Part shown: piece after piece, positions 32,384 to 41,623 of the stretch | Position numbering within the stretch: the first letter of the stretch is position 1 | Layout of the letters: each line of letters opens with the position of its first letter | Source: Bacteroides fragilis | Lineage (GTDB): Bacteria; Bacteroidota; Bacteroidia; Bacteroidales; Bacteroidaceae | Assembly: GCF_002849695.1 (NCBI RefSeq) | Contig: NZ_CP018937.1 | Span: forward strand, 1,736,001-1,800,000 | Direction of reading: 5' to 3' | Length of the DNA: 64,000 nt | Notes under the pieces: generated by a model | Database searches by the model: none | Told to the model about the DNA's origin: nothing | The model's input: only the letters and a program-made list of their open reading frames with translations | Translations under genes and position numbers: made by a program

Positions 32384-33711
32384 AAGCCGAACTTTTTCAT
32401 CTTATTGTATAGTGTCTGGCGGGTGATTCCCAATTGGGAAGCTACTGCCGAAAGGTTGCCTCCGCATTTATCCAATGCCTTCCGGATCATGGCTTTTTCC
32501 ATCTCCTCAAGTGTGGAAGCTTCGGTTTGCTGTATTTCTGTTTTTTGTACCAATTGAAACATTTCGGCAGGTATCGAATTGCCGTCACAGATGATGACTG
32601 CTTTTTCGATGGCATGTTCCAGTTCCCGGATGTTACCGTACCAGGAGTGTGCGGTCAGCTTTTCACAAGCAGATGCAGTCAGGCTGATGGGAGCTTTGTC
32701 GTATTGTTTACAGAAACGTGTAATGAAGCGTTCGGCCAGTGGGACAATATCTTCCCTGCGATTACGCAAAGGCGGAATCTCTACATGAATGGTGTTGATA
32801 CGGTAAAGTAAGTCTTCGCGGAACTCTCCTTTATCAACCATTCCCTGTAGATTCCGGTTGGTAGCACAAATCAGCCGGATATCTACAGGAACAGGTTCGT
32901 TACTACCTACCCGTACGATACTTCTTTGTTGGATGGCTGTCAACAGTTTGGCTTGCAGGTGGTAGGGGAGGTTCCCGATTTCGTCAAGAAAGAGAGAACT
33001 ATGGTTGGCTGCTTCAAATTTACCCGTGCGGTCGGCATGTGCATCGGTAAAAGAACCTTTCACATGTCCGAAAAGCTCGCTTTCGAATAAAGACTCGGTA
33101 ATTGCCCCCATGTCTACGGAGACCATCGTTTCTTTATAACGGGATGACAGGGCGTGAATCTCCCGGGCGAGCATTTCTTTTCCGGTGCCGTTTTCTCCCG
33201 TAATCAATATGTTGGCATTGGTTGTAGCTACTTTTTCTACCAGCATGCGAAGTTGTTGCATAGCACTGCTTTCACCCCAGTACATGGCAGCTATAGAAGG
33301 ATTTTCTTTCTTTCGGTTCTTCTTTTTGCCTTCTTTGGCCTGTGAAGCAGCGTTTAGCAGAGTCTCGACTAACTTTTGGTTATCCCATGGCTTTACGATA
33401 AAGTCGGTAGCGCCTTCTTTGATACCTCGTACAGCTAAATCAATATCGGCGTATGCGGTGAAAAGTACTACCGGGAGATTGGGGTATTGGCGTTTGATTT
33501 CGTGCAACCAGAATAGGCCCTCGTTGCCGTTGTTGATGCCGGAAGTGAAATTCATGTCCAATAAGACGACTTCCGGATTTTCTTCTCTCAGAACAGATGA
33601 CAAGCTGACTGGTGAAGAGAGGGTGATGGTTTTCGAAAAATGATTTTTCAGTAATAGCTGCACTGCTGTCAGTACTCCTTTGTTATCGTCGACAATGATA
33701 ATGGTTCCCAT
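32380..33711 (-). CDS. Sigma-54-dependent response regulator, NtrC-like, 443 aa
   Basis: Receiver domain (VVLLDMNFTSG, Asp near residue 52), AAA+ domain with Walker A GENGTGKE, sigma-54 contact loop GSFTDA (a variant of GAFTGA), Walker B SSLFLDEIGN, and a C-terminal Fis-type helix-turn-helix (LSAVASQLGITRQTLYNKMK). It should activate sigma-54 promoters from upstream sites. The nearest matching promoter with paired palindromes is at the ABC operon at 35520. Confidence 0.9.
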   Translation of the reverse strand: MGTIIIVDDNKGVLTAVQLLLKNHFSKTITLSSPVSLSSVLREENPEVVLLDMNFTSGINNGNEGLFWLHEIKRQYPNLPVVLFTAYADIDLAVRGIKEGATDFIVKPWDNQKLVETLLNAASQAKEGKKKNRKKENPSIAAMYWGESSAMQQLRMLVEKVATTNANILITGENGTGKEMLAREIHALSSRYKETMVSVDMGAITESLFESELFGHVKGSFTDAHADRTGKFEAANHSSLFLDEIGNLPYHLQAKLLTAIQQRSIVRVGSNEPVPVDIRLICATNRNLQGMVDKGEFREDLLYRINTIHVEIPPLRNRREDIVPLAERFITRFCKQYDKAPISLTASACEKLTAHSWYGNIRELEHAIEKAVIICDGNSIPAEMFQLVQKTEIQQTEASTLEEMEKAMIRKALDKCGGNLSAVASQLGITRQTLYNKMKKFGL

Positions 33712-33804
33712 TTAGAAGATTGAAATTTAATTGTTAGCGGCAAAGTTAATAACAATTCTCTATTACAGAGGATCAAAATGAATCTAAATCCGGGAAATAT
33801 CTTA

Positions 33805-33841
33805 TTATCTCCCCTTCTGACAGGAGAAAGAGGGGAGATAA
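33805..33841 (-). terminator. Hairpin after the 33865 gene
   Basis: TTATCTCCCC (33805-33814) and GGGGAGATAA (33832-33841) form a 10-bp stem beyond the stop of the minus-strand gene ending at 33865. Confidence 0.55.
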
Positions 33842-33864
33842 AATTTTATCTTTTGTTTATGTCG

Positions 33865-34575
33865 TTATAGCCACTGGAATTTTAATCCGAAAGATAGGCT
33901 TAAATAGTCACGTGCCCGTAAGTAACGGTTTGTGGCACGGCTTATCAGCAGCAAGTCGCAAGTACTCAATTCATAAAAGAGTGTGACAGACTTGGTAAAG
34001 AAACGACGGTCTTTATCTATGTTATAGGTTAACCGTTGTCCCAGAAAGATGTGGGTACGGATTTTGGAAGAGAAGCCATAGTACCCTTCCGGATAGCGGC
34101 TGGGTTCTTTTACCCAGAACTCGTGTCCGAATACCGTATTAAAGTAGAGCCCGCATGACAGAGGTTCCGTAGAAAAGCCTTTCCCCAACTCAAGACTCCA
34201 AGGCATATAGTTTTGCTTGAGGGTCATAGTCAGTTTCGTGCGATGTGAGTCATGTTTGGGAATAAATCCCAGAAAAAGGTCGGTTTCCCACTGATCCCTC
34301 CGTCCGTAATCCCATCCGGTTCCGAAAGAGAACATGCCCATATTTCCGGCAAACTGTATTTTATTGTGAGTCGGTATCAAAGAGTTCCATCCTTTCCGGA
34401 AACGGTGGATGCGTTTATCATATTTGCTGGGCTCCGATTTGGAGACCAGAACAGTATCTTTGGTTTCTTCTTCATCACTTTTGTCTGCCTGTGCCAAAGC
34501 GTCTTCCGGACAAAACAAGAACAGTGCCAATACAGTATAAAGAGTAGATTTAAAATTCAACCACTTCATAATCAT
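33865..34575 (-). CDS. Secreted outer-membrane-type protein, 236 aa
   Basis: Signal peptide (STLYTVLALFLFCPEDALAQ), a charged linker (DKSDEEETKD) and a strand-rich remainder (KIQFAGNMGMFSFGTGWDYG, RTKLTMTLKQNYMPW, TKSVTLFYELS) ending in an aromatic residue near the C-terminus (FGLKFQWL), as expected of a small outer-membrane barrel. Overlaps the metallophosphatase gene by 26 bases. Confidence 0.75.
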   Translation of the reverse strand: MIMKWLNFKSTLYTVLALFLFCPEDALAQADKSDEEETKDTVLVSKSEPSKYDKRIHRFRKGWNSLIPTHNKIQFAGNMGMFSFGTGWDYGRRDQWETDLFLGFIPKHDSHRTKLTMTLKQNYMPWSLELGKGFSTEPLSCGLYFNTVFGHEFWVKEPSRYPEGYYGFSSKIRTHIFLGQRLTYNIDKDRRFFTKSVTLFYELSTCDLLLISRATNRYLRARDYLSLSFGLKFQWL

Positions 34576-35359
34576 ATCCTTCAGGTTTTATGGTGAATAC
34601 TAAATAACTGCGGTTTTTCATACAATTGCTGCCGTAGTACATTACTCCGTCTTCAAATACATCCGAAGCACTGATACGATGCTCATGGGCTACAGTACAG
34701 AATTGCAGGGCTGGAAATTGACGTATATACATTTGAAAGATCTTGGCTACATTGTTATTAAACTGATCGCACAAAGGGCGGGCATGCATGCAAAATACCG
34801 TCTTGTCAAACTCGTCCGAACGTTCTGTCAATTCCGCTTCGATAAAATTGAAATCCGGAATCGGATCGGAGTAATCATATTCCATTGCATTCGTATTGAG
34901 GCATACAAACTTTACTCTTCCTGCGATAAATGAAAAATTAGTATCTCCAAATATCTTCCTGAATGCTTCTTCTCCTGTTCCCAAACAGTCATGATTACCA
35001 ATCAAAGCGACATACGGCACATTTAGTTTGTTCATGATATCTCTTTGCCATAGAAATTCGTCTGTTAGTCCGAAATCGCTCAGATCTCCTCCATGCACTA
35101 CAAAGTCGATGTCGTTTCGTTTATTTACGGCATTTACGAAGTCTACTGTCTCGTCATACCATCGTTGCGAGTCACCCATAGCTATAAAGCGGATAGTGGT
35201 CTTATTCAGACATTTGGCTTCTATCTTCTCGATATTTTTGTTATTAATATCTCTTTCGCCTTTGATTTTGACATCGTAGGGATGGTAGTCTATCATGTCG
35301 CAACCGGTAAGTAACAGGCAAGAGAGAAAGATTCCGATTATTCCTTTTTTCTTATCCAT
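34550..35359 (-). CDS. Metallophosphoesterase lipoprotein, 269 aa
   Basis: Lipobox CLLLTGCDM near residue 20. Calcineurin-type metal motifs: IAMGDSQ (GD), VVHGGDLSD (GGDxxD), ALIGNHDC (GNHD), VFCMHARP (H) and VAHEHR (H.H-like). It probably cleaves a phosphoester outside the inner membrane. Coupled to the outer-membrane-type protein. Divergent from the ABC operon; substrate unknown. Confidence 0.85.
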   Translation of the reverse strand: MDKKKGIIGIFLSCLLLTGCDMIDYHPYDVKIKGERDINNKNIEKIEAKCLNKTTIRFIAMGDSQRWYDETVDFVNAVNKRNDIDFVVHGGDLSDFGLTDEFLWQRDIMNKLNVPYVALIGNHDCLGTGEEAFRKIFGDTNFSFIAGRVKFVCLNTNAMEYDYSDPIPDFNFIEAELTERSDEFDKTVFCMHARPLCDQFNNNVAKIFQMYIRQFPALQFCTVAHEHRISASDVFEDGVMYYGSNCMKNRSYLVFTIKPEGYDYEVVEF

Positions 35360-35426
35360 AAACTATTTTTTTGAATTGAAAACTCGATGCAAAGATAGAG
35401 TTTTCTTCTCGATAAGCAAATATTGT

Positions 35427-35464
35427 TGTCTAATAAATAGACAGCAGTGTCTAAGAATTAGACA
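35427..35464 (+). promoter_or_regulatory. Two palindromic enhancer sites for an NtrC-type regulator
   Basis: TGTCTAATAAATAGACA (35427-35443) and TGTCTAAGAATTAGACA (35448-35464) are 17-bp palindromes with centres 21 bp apart, two helical turns. They lie 56-93 bases before the sigma-54 promoter, the usual enhancer distance. Confidence 0.75.
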
Positions 35465-35519
35465 GGTAGAATGAATATGGTGAAATGTAACGGTTTGATT
35501 GTCAATAGATAAATTCTCT

Positions 35520-35535
35520 TGGCACGCTTTCTGCT
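35520..35535 (+). promoter_or_regulatory. Sigma-54 promoter of the ABC exporter operon
   Basis: TGGCACGCTTTCTGCT matches the TGGCACG-N4-TTGCW consensus with GG and GC exactly spaced; one T to C change. The ATG of the first gene is 75 bases downstream. Confidence 0.8.
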
Positions 35536-35609
35536 TTATAATAGATAAATAACTTTATAATTATTGGGTTACTTCTGTTTTTCTAAAATAATAATATACA
35601 GACAGAGAT

Positions 35610-37904
35610 ATGAGACAACTTTACTACACTTTCCGGACTCTTCTTAATAGGCGGGGTTTAAATTTGGCTAAAATTATTTCGTTGACCTTGGGATTATTTA
35701 TGGGGATACTGCTTTTTGCACGGGTTACTTTTGAATTGAGTTTTGACAACCATTATTACGAGGCTGATAAATTATGTGCCGTCAATGTTACAGTGCATTA
35801 TAAGGATGGTGAAAAGAAAGGTCCTTACCCGACAGTGATGGCTCCTGTTCCGGCTGCTATTAGTGAAAACTTTCCCGAAGATATTGAATCGGCTACAGTG
35901 GTGCGTGTGCAAAGTCGTAGTAATGCTTTGTTCAATGGAAGTACTCGTTTGGAGCCTAAGGTCATTCTTGCCGATTCTCTTTTTTTTCGGACGATGGGTA
36001 TTGAGATCCTAAAAGGTAACCCGCATGAACTGGGTAATCCGGAAACCATGTTCATTTCCGAGAGTTTTGCCCGAAAAGCATTTGGCAATGAAGATCCGAT
36101 AGGGAAAGTACTACTTTATAAGCGTTCCCTTCCCATGACTGTTAAAGGTGTCTATGCGGATATTCCGGAGAATAGTTCTTTACGTCATGATGTGGTAATA
36201 TCTTTTGCTACCATCATAAAGCATGAGTGGGAATGTGTCAGCTGGACTTGTGGCGATAGCTTCGAAGGATATATTCGCCTGAAAGAGGCCGGCAGTTTGG
36301 AGAAAGTGAACTCTCGGATAGATAAGGTGATTGAAAAGTACTTGCCGTTCGATCTTGAAAATGACGGCTTTGGAATGCGCTATTCACTTCAACCGATCCG
36401 TGAAGTTTACGCAGAGACTCCCGTTGTACATAAAATGATAATGATTATGTCCTTATTGGGATTTGTTATCCTTTTTATAGCTGCAATGAATTATGTTTTG
36501 ATTTCTGTTTCGTCACTTGCAAGTCGTGCCAAAGCGATAGGTGTACATAAATGCAGTGGAGCCAGTGGCGAAAACATCTTTTCGATGTTTCTTTGGGAGA
36601 CAAGCATTATCATTTTGGTATCTTTGATATTGGTCGGCATCTTGGTTTTAAATTTTGATGAGCAAATAGAGGATATTGCTTCCGCTTCTTTAAGTTCTCT
36701 TTTTGCATGGAGAACTCTCTGGGTACCTGTTTGTGTCATTCTGGTTCTGTTTTTATTTGCCGGTATCATTCCCGGTTATCTATTTTCCTCTATTCCTGTC
36801 ACTCAGGTGTTCCGACGTTATACTGAAGGGAGGAAAGGTTGGAAACGGTCTCTGCTTTTTGTACAGTTTACCGGGATGACTTTTATTCTTGGTGTATTGT
36901 GTGTGGTTCTAATACAGTACAATCGGATTACAACCAAACCTTTAGGGTATAATGCTGACGGAGTGGCTTTCACTTATCACAGCTTTGATGATCCGGAATC
37001 TGCTTTGGATAATCTCCGTCGTTTATCAATGGTAAAAGATGTTGCTGTCTGTTGGTCAAACATAACTTCCGGTTATAGCGGTCAGCCTGTTGCTGATGAT
37101 AACGGAGCGGTTGTATTCACAGCACGTCTGAATGTTTGTTCATATAATTATGCTCCGTTTATGGGGATTCGTATTAAAGAAGGGAAGAATTTGGATGGTC
37201 CCAATCAAGTTCTGGTAAATGAAAAGTTTGTAAAATCTGTCCATTGGACTGATGGGGCTGTGGGCATGAGATATGAGGATTTTACAGTTGTGGGAGTGAT
37301 GGAAGACTTTCCGGTAAGCAGTTATTATGATGAATTAAAACCGGTGGTATTTATGGGGCAACAGGATGTGAATGATTGTTATCACGTCCGGCTCAAGGCA
37401 CCTTACGAGGAAAATCTTCGTCTGCTTAATAAAACAATAAGAGAAATGTATCCTACTGAAGATATTGTATTTATATCATTACAGAAAACCATTGATAACC
37501 AATATTTAAGCGTACTTCGCTTTCGCAATGCCGTGATATTGGCTTTTATTGTTATCTTGCTGATTTCACTGATGGGACTGATAGGATATACTAATGATGA
37601 AGTACGTCGTCATAGCAAAGAAATAGCTATTCGTAAGGTGAATGGTGCCGAAGCTTCCCATATATTAAAATTACTTTCCAAGGAGGTCGTTTGGGTAGCT
37701 CTGCCAGCCGTATTGTTAGGTGCTACAGGAGCCTATTTTATGGGTATTCATTGGTTGGGACAATTTACCGAACAGATTCATTTGAAGGTATATTGGTTTG
37801 TACTGATTGCTTTGGCTATAATGGCTGTAATTGTGATTAGTGTGATGATAAAATCCTGGCACATAGCCAACGAGAATCCTGTAAAGAGTATAAAGAATGA
37901 ATAA
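35610..37904 (+). CDS. ABC transporter permease, MacB/FtsX type, 764 aa (permease 1)
   Basis: First membrane helix at about residues 20-40, a periplasmic MacB-core-like domain (MGIEILKGNP, SESFARKAFGNEDPIGK), three helices around residues 275-400 including ASRAKAIGVHKCSGASGENI, a second periplasmic domain and three C-terminal helices with HSKEIAIRKVNGAEASHIL. Two FtsX domains in one chain. These permeases use ATP hydrolysis in the cytoplasm to move substrates from the periplasm. First gene after the sigma-54 promoter. Confidence 0.9.
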   Translation: MRQLYYTFRTLLNRRGLNLAKIISLTLGLFMGILLFARVTFELSFDNHYYEADKLCAVNVTVHYKDGEKKGPYPTVMAPVPAAISENFPEDIESATVVRVQSRSNALFNGSTRLEPKVILADSLFFRTMGIEILKGNPHELGNPETMFISESFARKAFGNEDPIGKVLLYKRSLPMTVKGVYADIPENSSLRHDVVISFATIIKHEWECVSWTCGDSFEGYIRLKEAGSLEKVNSRIDKVIEKYLPFDLENDGFGMRYSLQPIREVYAETPVVHKMIMIMSLLGFVILFIAAMNYVLISVSSLASRAKAIGVHKCSGASGENIFSMFLWETSIIILVSLILVGILVLNFDEQIEDIASASLSSLFAWRTLWVPVCVILVLFLFAGIIPGYLFSSIPVTQVFRRYTEGRKGWKRSLLFVQFTGMTFILGVLCVVLIQYNRITTKPLGYNADGVAFTYHSFDDPESALDNLRRLSMVKDVAVCWSNITSGYSGQPVADDNGAVVFTARLNVCSYNYAPFMGIRIKEGKNLDGPNQVLVNEKFVKSVHWTDGAVGMRYEDFTVVGVMEDFPVSSYYDELKPVVFMGQQDVNDCYHVRLKAPYEENLRLLNKTIREMYPTEDIVFISLQKTIDNQYLSVLRFRNAVILAFIVILLISLMGLIGYTNDEVRRHSKEIAIRKVNGAEASHILKLLSKEVVWVALPAVLLGATGAYFMGIHWLGQFTEQIHLKVYWFVLIALAIMAVIVISVMIKSWHIANENPVKSIKNE

Positions 37905-37936
37905 ACAAAAATAAACCGATTAAAATAAAAAGAATT

Positions 37937-38611
37937 ATGATACAAATTAATGATCTTAGTAAAGTTTTTCGTACTTCTGAAGTAGAAACCGTAGCGTTAA
38001 ACCATGTGAGCCTGGATATAGAGGAAGGTGAGTTTGTTGCCATTATGGGACCTTCCGGTTGCGGCAAGTCTACGTTGCTCAATATTTTGGGATTACTTGA
38101 TAACCCGACAGAAGGTTCTTATCAGCTGATGGGCCAGGAGGTAGCCGGTCTTCAGGAGAAGGAGCGTACGCGGGTACGTAAGGGTAAACTGGGCTTTGTT
38201 TTCCAGAGTTTCAATTTGATAGATGAACTGAATGTTTACGAGAATGTGGAACTTCCTCTCACTTATCTGGGGTATAAGGCTTCCGACCGGAGAAAAATGG
38301 TAGAGAATATGCTGCGCCGGATGAATATTAGTCATCGTGCCAAGCATTTCCCACAGCAACTCTCCGGTGGACAACAACAACGTGTGGCTATAGCCCGTGC
38401 GGTAGTAACTAATCCGAAATTGATCCTTGCTGACGAACCTACAGGAAATCTCGATTCTAAGAATGGTGCGGAGGTAATGAATTTGTTGACCGAATTGAAT
38501 AAAGAGGGAACAACAATTATTATGGTGACCCACTCCCAACATGATGCCTCGTTCGCCCATCGCACGGTACATCTGTTCGATGGCAGTATTGTGGCGAGTG
38601 TAACTGTTTAA
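37937..38611 (+). CDS. ABC transporter ATPase, LolD/MacB type, 224 aa (ATPase 1)
   Basis: Walker A GPSGCGKST, Q-loop FVFQSFN, signature LSGGQQQRVAIARA, Walker B LILADEPTGNLDS and H-loop VTHSQHD. Partners with the permeases on both sides. About 95 percent identical in protein to ATPase 2 at 40938, with long stretches identical in DNA. It lies 32 bases after permease 1. Confidence 0.95.
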   Translation: MIQINDLSKVFRTSEVETVALNHVSLDIEEGEFVAIMGPSGCGKSTLLNILGLLDNPTEGSYQLMGQEVAGLQEKERTRVRKGKLGFVFQSFNLIDELNVYENVELPLTYLGYKASDRRKMVENMLRRMNISHRAKHFPQQLSGGQQQRVAIARAVVTNPKLILADEPTGNLDSKNGAEVMNLLTELNKEGTTIIMVTHSQHDASFAHRTVHLFDGSIVASVTV

Positions 38612-38627
38612 TAAAAAGGATCATACG

Positions 38628-40922
38628 ATGAAACAATTCTATTATACCATTTTGACATTGATTCGCGGACGTGGAAGTAATGTCATTAAAGTAATATCTC
38701 TGACGTTGGGGTTATTAGTGTCTATTATTTTATTCTCTCGAGTTGCTTTTGAGCTTAGTTATGATAACTTTTTTCAGGATGTGGATGATCTTTACATCGT
38801 AAAAACGGAGTGGGTTGAGAATGGAGTGATTAAAGGGAATGCCGGAGTATATACATTGATTCCGGTAGCCTCTACCATTGCTGAGGAATTTCCGGAAGAG
38901 GTAGAAAGTGCAGCTTTTTCGAGTTTGTCTTTCGGAACTACTTTAAAGATAGGTAACCGAAAGTTGAATAGGTCTTTCATTTTATCTGACTCTCTTTATT
39001 TTCGTACCATGGGGATAGAAGTTATTAATGGCAATCCGAATGATTTGACCAGCCCAGATGTGGTTTTTCTGTCACAGTCTGTTGCACGAGAAGTATTTGG
39101 TGAAGAGGATCCTATAGGAAAAACCTTACATCTGATGATTTGGGGCACTCAAGTTGAAGCTTTGGTGAGAGGAGTTTATGCCGATCTTCCGGATAATGTA
39201 TCGCTGGAACGTCACGAAATGGTTCTTTCTTTTGCCAGCCATAATAAATATGGTTGGGGACGTTCGGGTTGGACGAGTGGTGGTAATTATAATGCTTTTA
39301 TCCGCTTAAAAGACGGAGAAAGAAGCGCTGATGCTATCAATGCCGGTATTGATAAGGTGATTGCAAAGCACATTCCTCCTGAAATGAATCTGCATTTACA
39401 TATGTTTGTAGTACCTTTACGTACTATTCATTTGGAGCAATCTAATGTGCGGAAGACAATTTTAATAATGTCTTTATTGGGTTTTGCCATCCTTTTTGCC
39501 GCCACTATGAACTATGTACTTATTTCTATTTCTTCACTTTCTCAGCGGGCAAAAGGGATCGGCGTTCACAAGTGTAATGGTGCGTCTGATAAGGCTATAC
39601 TTTCGATGTTTATATATGAAACAGCTTTGATTATAGGGATCTCTCTGCTTTTCATGGTAGTACTTTTATTCCAGTTCCAGGAAAAAATTGAAGAATTGGC
39701 GGAAGTGTCGTTATCATCTCTTTTCACTTGGCACAATCTATGGGCTCCATTGTCGGTAGTTGCCTTTTTGTTTGTTATTGGAGGTGTATTGCCGGGAAAA
39801 GTATTCTCTTCAATTCCGGTAACGCAGGTTTTCCATCATTACTCTAAAGGGAATATGGGTTGGAAGCGGATACTTCTATTTATAGAATTTGCAGGGGTAG
39901 CTTTTATTTTTGGATTGATGTGTGTGACTTTTTTTCAGTTCCATTATATTACAAATAGAGATATGGGGTATCGACCGGAACGTATAGCATCTTGTTGGCA
40001 TAAGTTTGCTGAGCCGGATAATGCACGTAATAATTTGAAATCGTTGCCTTATGTAGAAGGAGTAGCTACTGCTGAGGGAGGCATGATGTGGCTTGGGAAC
40101 CGACAGGTGACTGATGAGAACGGGAATGCTCTTTTTAATCCCCGTTGCGGTATATTTGACAGGGATTTTGTCCCGCTTATGGGGCTTCGGCTTAAGGCCG
40201 GGCAAAACCTCACTGGTGAAAGGCAGTTTCTGGTCAATCAACCCTATGTAGAAAAGATGGGTTGGACAGGTAGTGGCGTTGGTGAAATAATTCCTAATCG
40301 AGGAACGGTGGTAGGAATACTTGCTCCTTTCTGTTTTGGTACGCTTCCACCTGACTATGAACCCATAGAAATTGAATGGGGGACTAATTTAGTGAATATG
40401 CATGTACGTCTTAAAGAACCTTTTGCAGATAATCTGCGTATGTTGAATAATGAAATGAAAAAGATATACCCACAAGAAGAAATAGAGTTCACCTCTTTGG
40501 AGCGGGATTTGGAAAGGGGATATCGTCCCACAATGATATTCCGTGATACTACTATATTGGCTTTTATAACGATTCTGTTTATCACTTTGATGGGATTGAT
40601 CGGGTATACGAATGATGAAGTTCGCAGACGTGGTAAAGAGATAGCTATTCGTAAGATAAATGGCGCCGAAGTAAGTTCTGTTTTGCTTTTGTTATCTAAA
40701 GATATCTTCTGGGTAGCTATTCCTTCAATTGCTATCGGTACATATGGAGCTTACTTGGTGAGTCAAATATGGATAAGCCAATTTAGGGATACGGTATGTA
40801 TAAGTATAGGCTGGTATGTAGCAATAGCTATTTGCCTACTGGCTTTTATCATTATATGCATTATTTGGAAATCCTGGCACATCGCCAATGAAAATCCGGT
40901 GAATAGTATTAAGAGTGAATAA
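38628..40922 (+). CDS. ABC transporter permease, MacB/FtsX type, 764 aa (permease 2)
   Basis: Same plan and length as permease 1: N-terminal helix, periplasmic domain (MGIEVINGNPNDL, FGEEDPIGKT), FtsX block SQRAKGIGVHKCNGASDKAI and C-terminal block RGKEIAIRKINGAEVSSVL. Clearly less similar to permeases 1 and 3 than the two ATPases are to each other. 16 bases after ATPase 1. Confidence 0.9.
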   Translation: MKQFYYTILTLIRGRGSNVIKVISLTLGLLVSIILFSRVAFELSYDNFFQDVDDLYIVKTEWVENGVIKGNAGVYTLIPVASTIAEEFPEEVESAAFSSLSFGTTLKIGNRKLNRSFILSDSLYFRTMGIEVINGNPNDLTSPDVVFLSQSVAREVFGEEDPIGKTLHLMIWGTQVEALVRGVYADLPDNVSLERHEMVLSFASHNKYGWGRSGWTSGGNYNAFIRLKDGERSADAINAGIDKVIAKHIPPEMNLHLHMFVVPLRTIHLEQSNVRKTILIMSLLGFAILFAATMNYVLISISSLSQRAKGIGVHKCNGASDKAILSMFIYETALIIGISLLFMVVLLFQFQEKIEELAEVSLSSLFTWHNLWAPLSVVAFLFVIGGVLPGKVFSSIPVTQVFHHYSKGNMGWKRILLFIEFAGVAFIFGLMCVTFFQFHYITNRDMGYRPERIASCWHKFAEPDNARNNLKSLPYVEGVATAEGGMMWLGNRQVTDENGNALFNPRCGIFDRDFVPLMGLRLKAGQNLTGERQFLVNQPYVEKMGWTGSGVGEIIPNRGTVVGILAPFCFGTLPPDYEPIEIEWGTNLVNMHVRLKEPFADNLRMLNNEMKKIYPQEEIEFTSLERDLERGYRPTMIFRDTTILAFITILFITLMGLIGYTNDEVRRRGKEIAIRKINGAEVSSVLLLLSKDIFWVAIPSIAIGTYGAYLVSQIWISQFRDTVCISIGWYVAIAICLLAFIIICIIWKSWHIANENPVNSIKSE

Positions 40923-40937
40923 CAAATAAAATAAATT

Positions 40938-41612
40938 ATGATACAGATTAATGACATTAGTAAAGTCTTTCGTACTTCTGAAGTAGAAACCGTAGCGTTA
41001 AACCATGTGAGCCTGAATATAGAGGAGGGTGAGTTTGTTGCCATTATGGGACCTTCCGGTTGCGGCAAGTCTACGTTGCTCAATATTTTGGGATTACTTG
41101 ATAACCCGACAGAAGGTTCTTATCAGTTGATGGGGCAGGAGGTAGCTACTCTTCAGGAGAAGGAGCGTACGCGGGTACGTAAGGGTAAACTGGGCTTTGT
41201 CTTCCAGAGTTTCAATTTGATAGATGAACTGAATGTTTACGAGAATGTGGAACTCCCTCTCACTTATTTGGGTATAAAATCTTCTGAACGGCGTCAGATG
41301 GTAGAAGATATGCTGCGCCGGATGAATATTAGTCATCGTGCCAAGCATTTCCCGCAGCAACTTTCCGGTGGACAACAACAACGCGTGGCTATAGCCCGTG
41401 CAATTGTGACTAACCCGAAATTGATCCTTGCTGACGAACCGACCGGTAACCTTGATTCCAAGAATGGTGCGGAGGTAATGAATTTGTTGACCGAATTGAA
41501 TAAAGAGGGAACAACAATTATTATGGTGACCCACTCCCAACATGATGCTTCGTTTGCCCATCGCACGGTGCATCTGTTTGACGGTAGCGTGGTGGCAAGT
41601 GTAAAGGCTTAA
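40938..41612 (+). CDS. ABC transporter ATPase, LolD/MacB type, 224 aa (ATPase 2)
   Basis: All ABC motifs as in ATPase 1; only about a dozen residues differ, mostly near residues 113-125 and at the C-terminus. The high DNA identity, against divergent flanking permeases, points to gene conversion or recent duplication. 15 bases after permease 2 and 11 bases before permease 3. Confidence 0.95.
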   Translation: MIQINDISKVFRTSEVETVALNHVSLNIEEGEFVAIMGPSGCGKSTLLNILGLLDNPTEGSYQLMGQEVATLQEKERTRVRKGKLGFVFQSFNLIDELNVYENVELPLTYLGIKSSERRQMVEDMLRRMNISHRAKHFPQQLSGGQQQRVAIARAIVTNPKLILADEPTGNLDSKNGAEVMNLLTELNKEGTTIIMVTHSQHDASFAHRTVHLFDGSVVASVKA

Positions 41613-41623
41613 TAAAGATCAAT

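Noticed and set aside
38093..41573. Long minus-strand frames opposite both ABC ATPases
   Set aside because: They shadow highly conserved ATPase genes and encode no recognisable protein.
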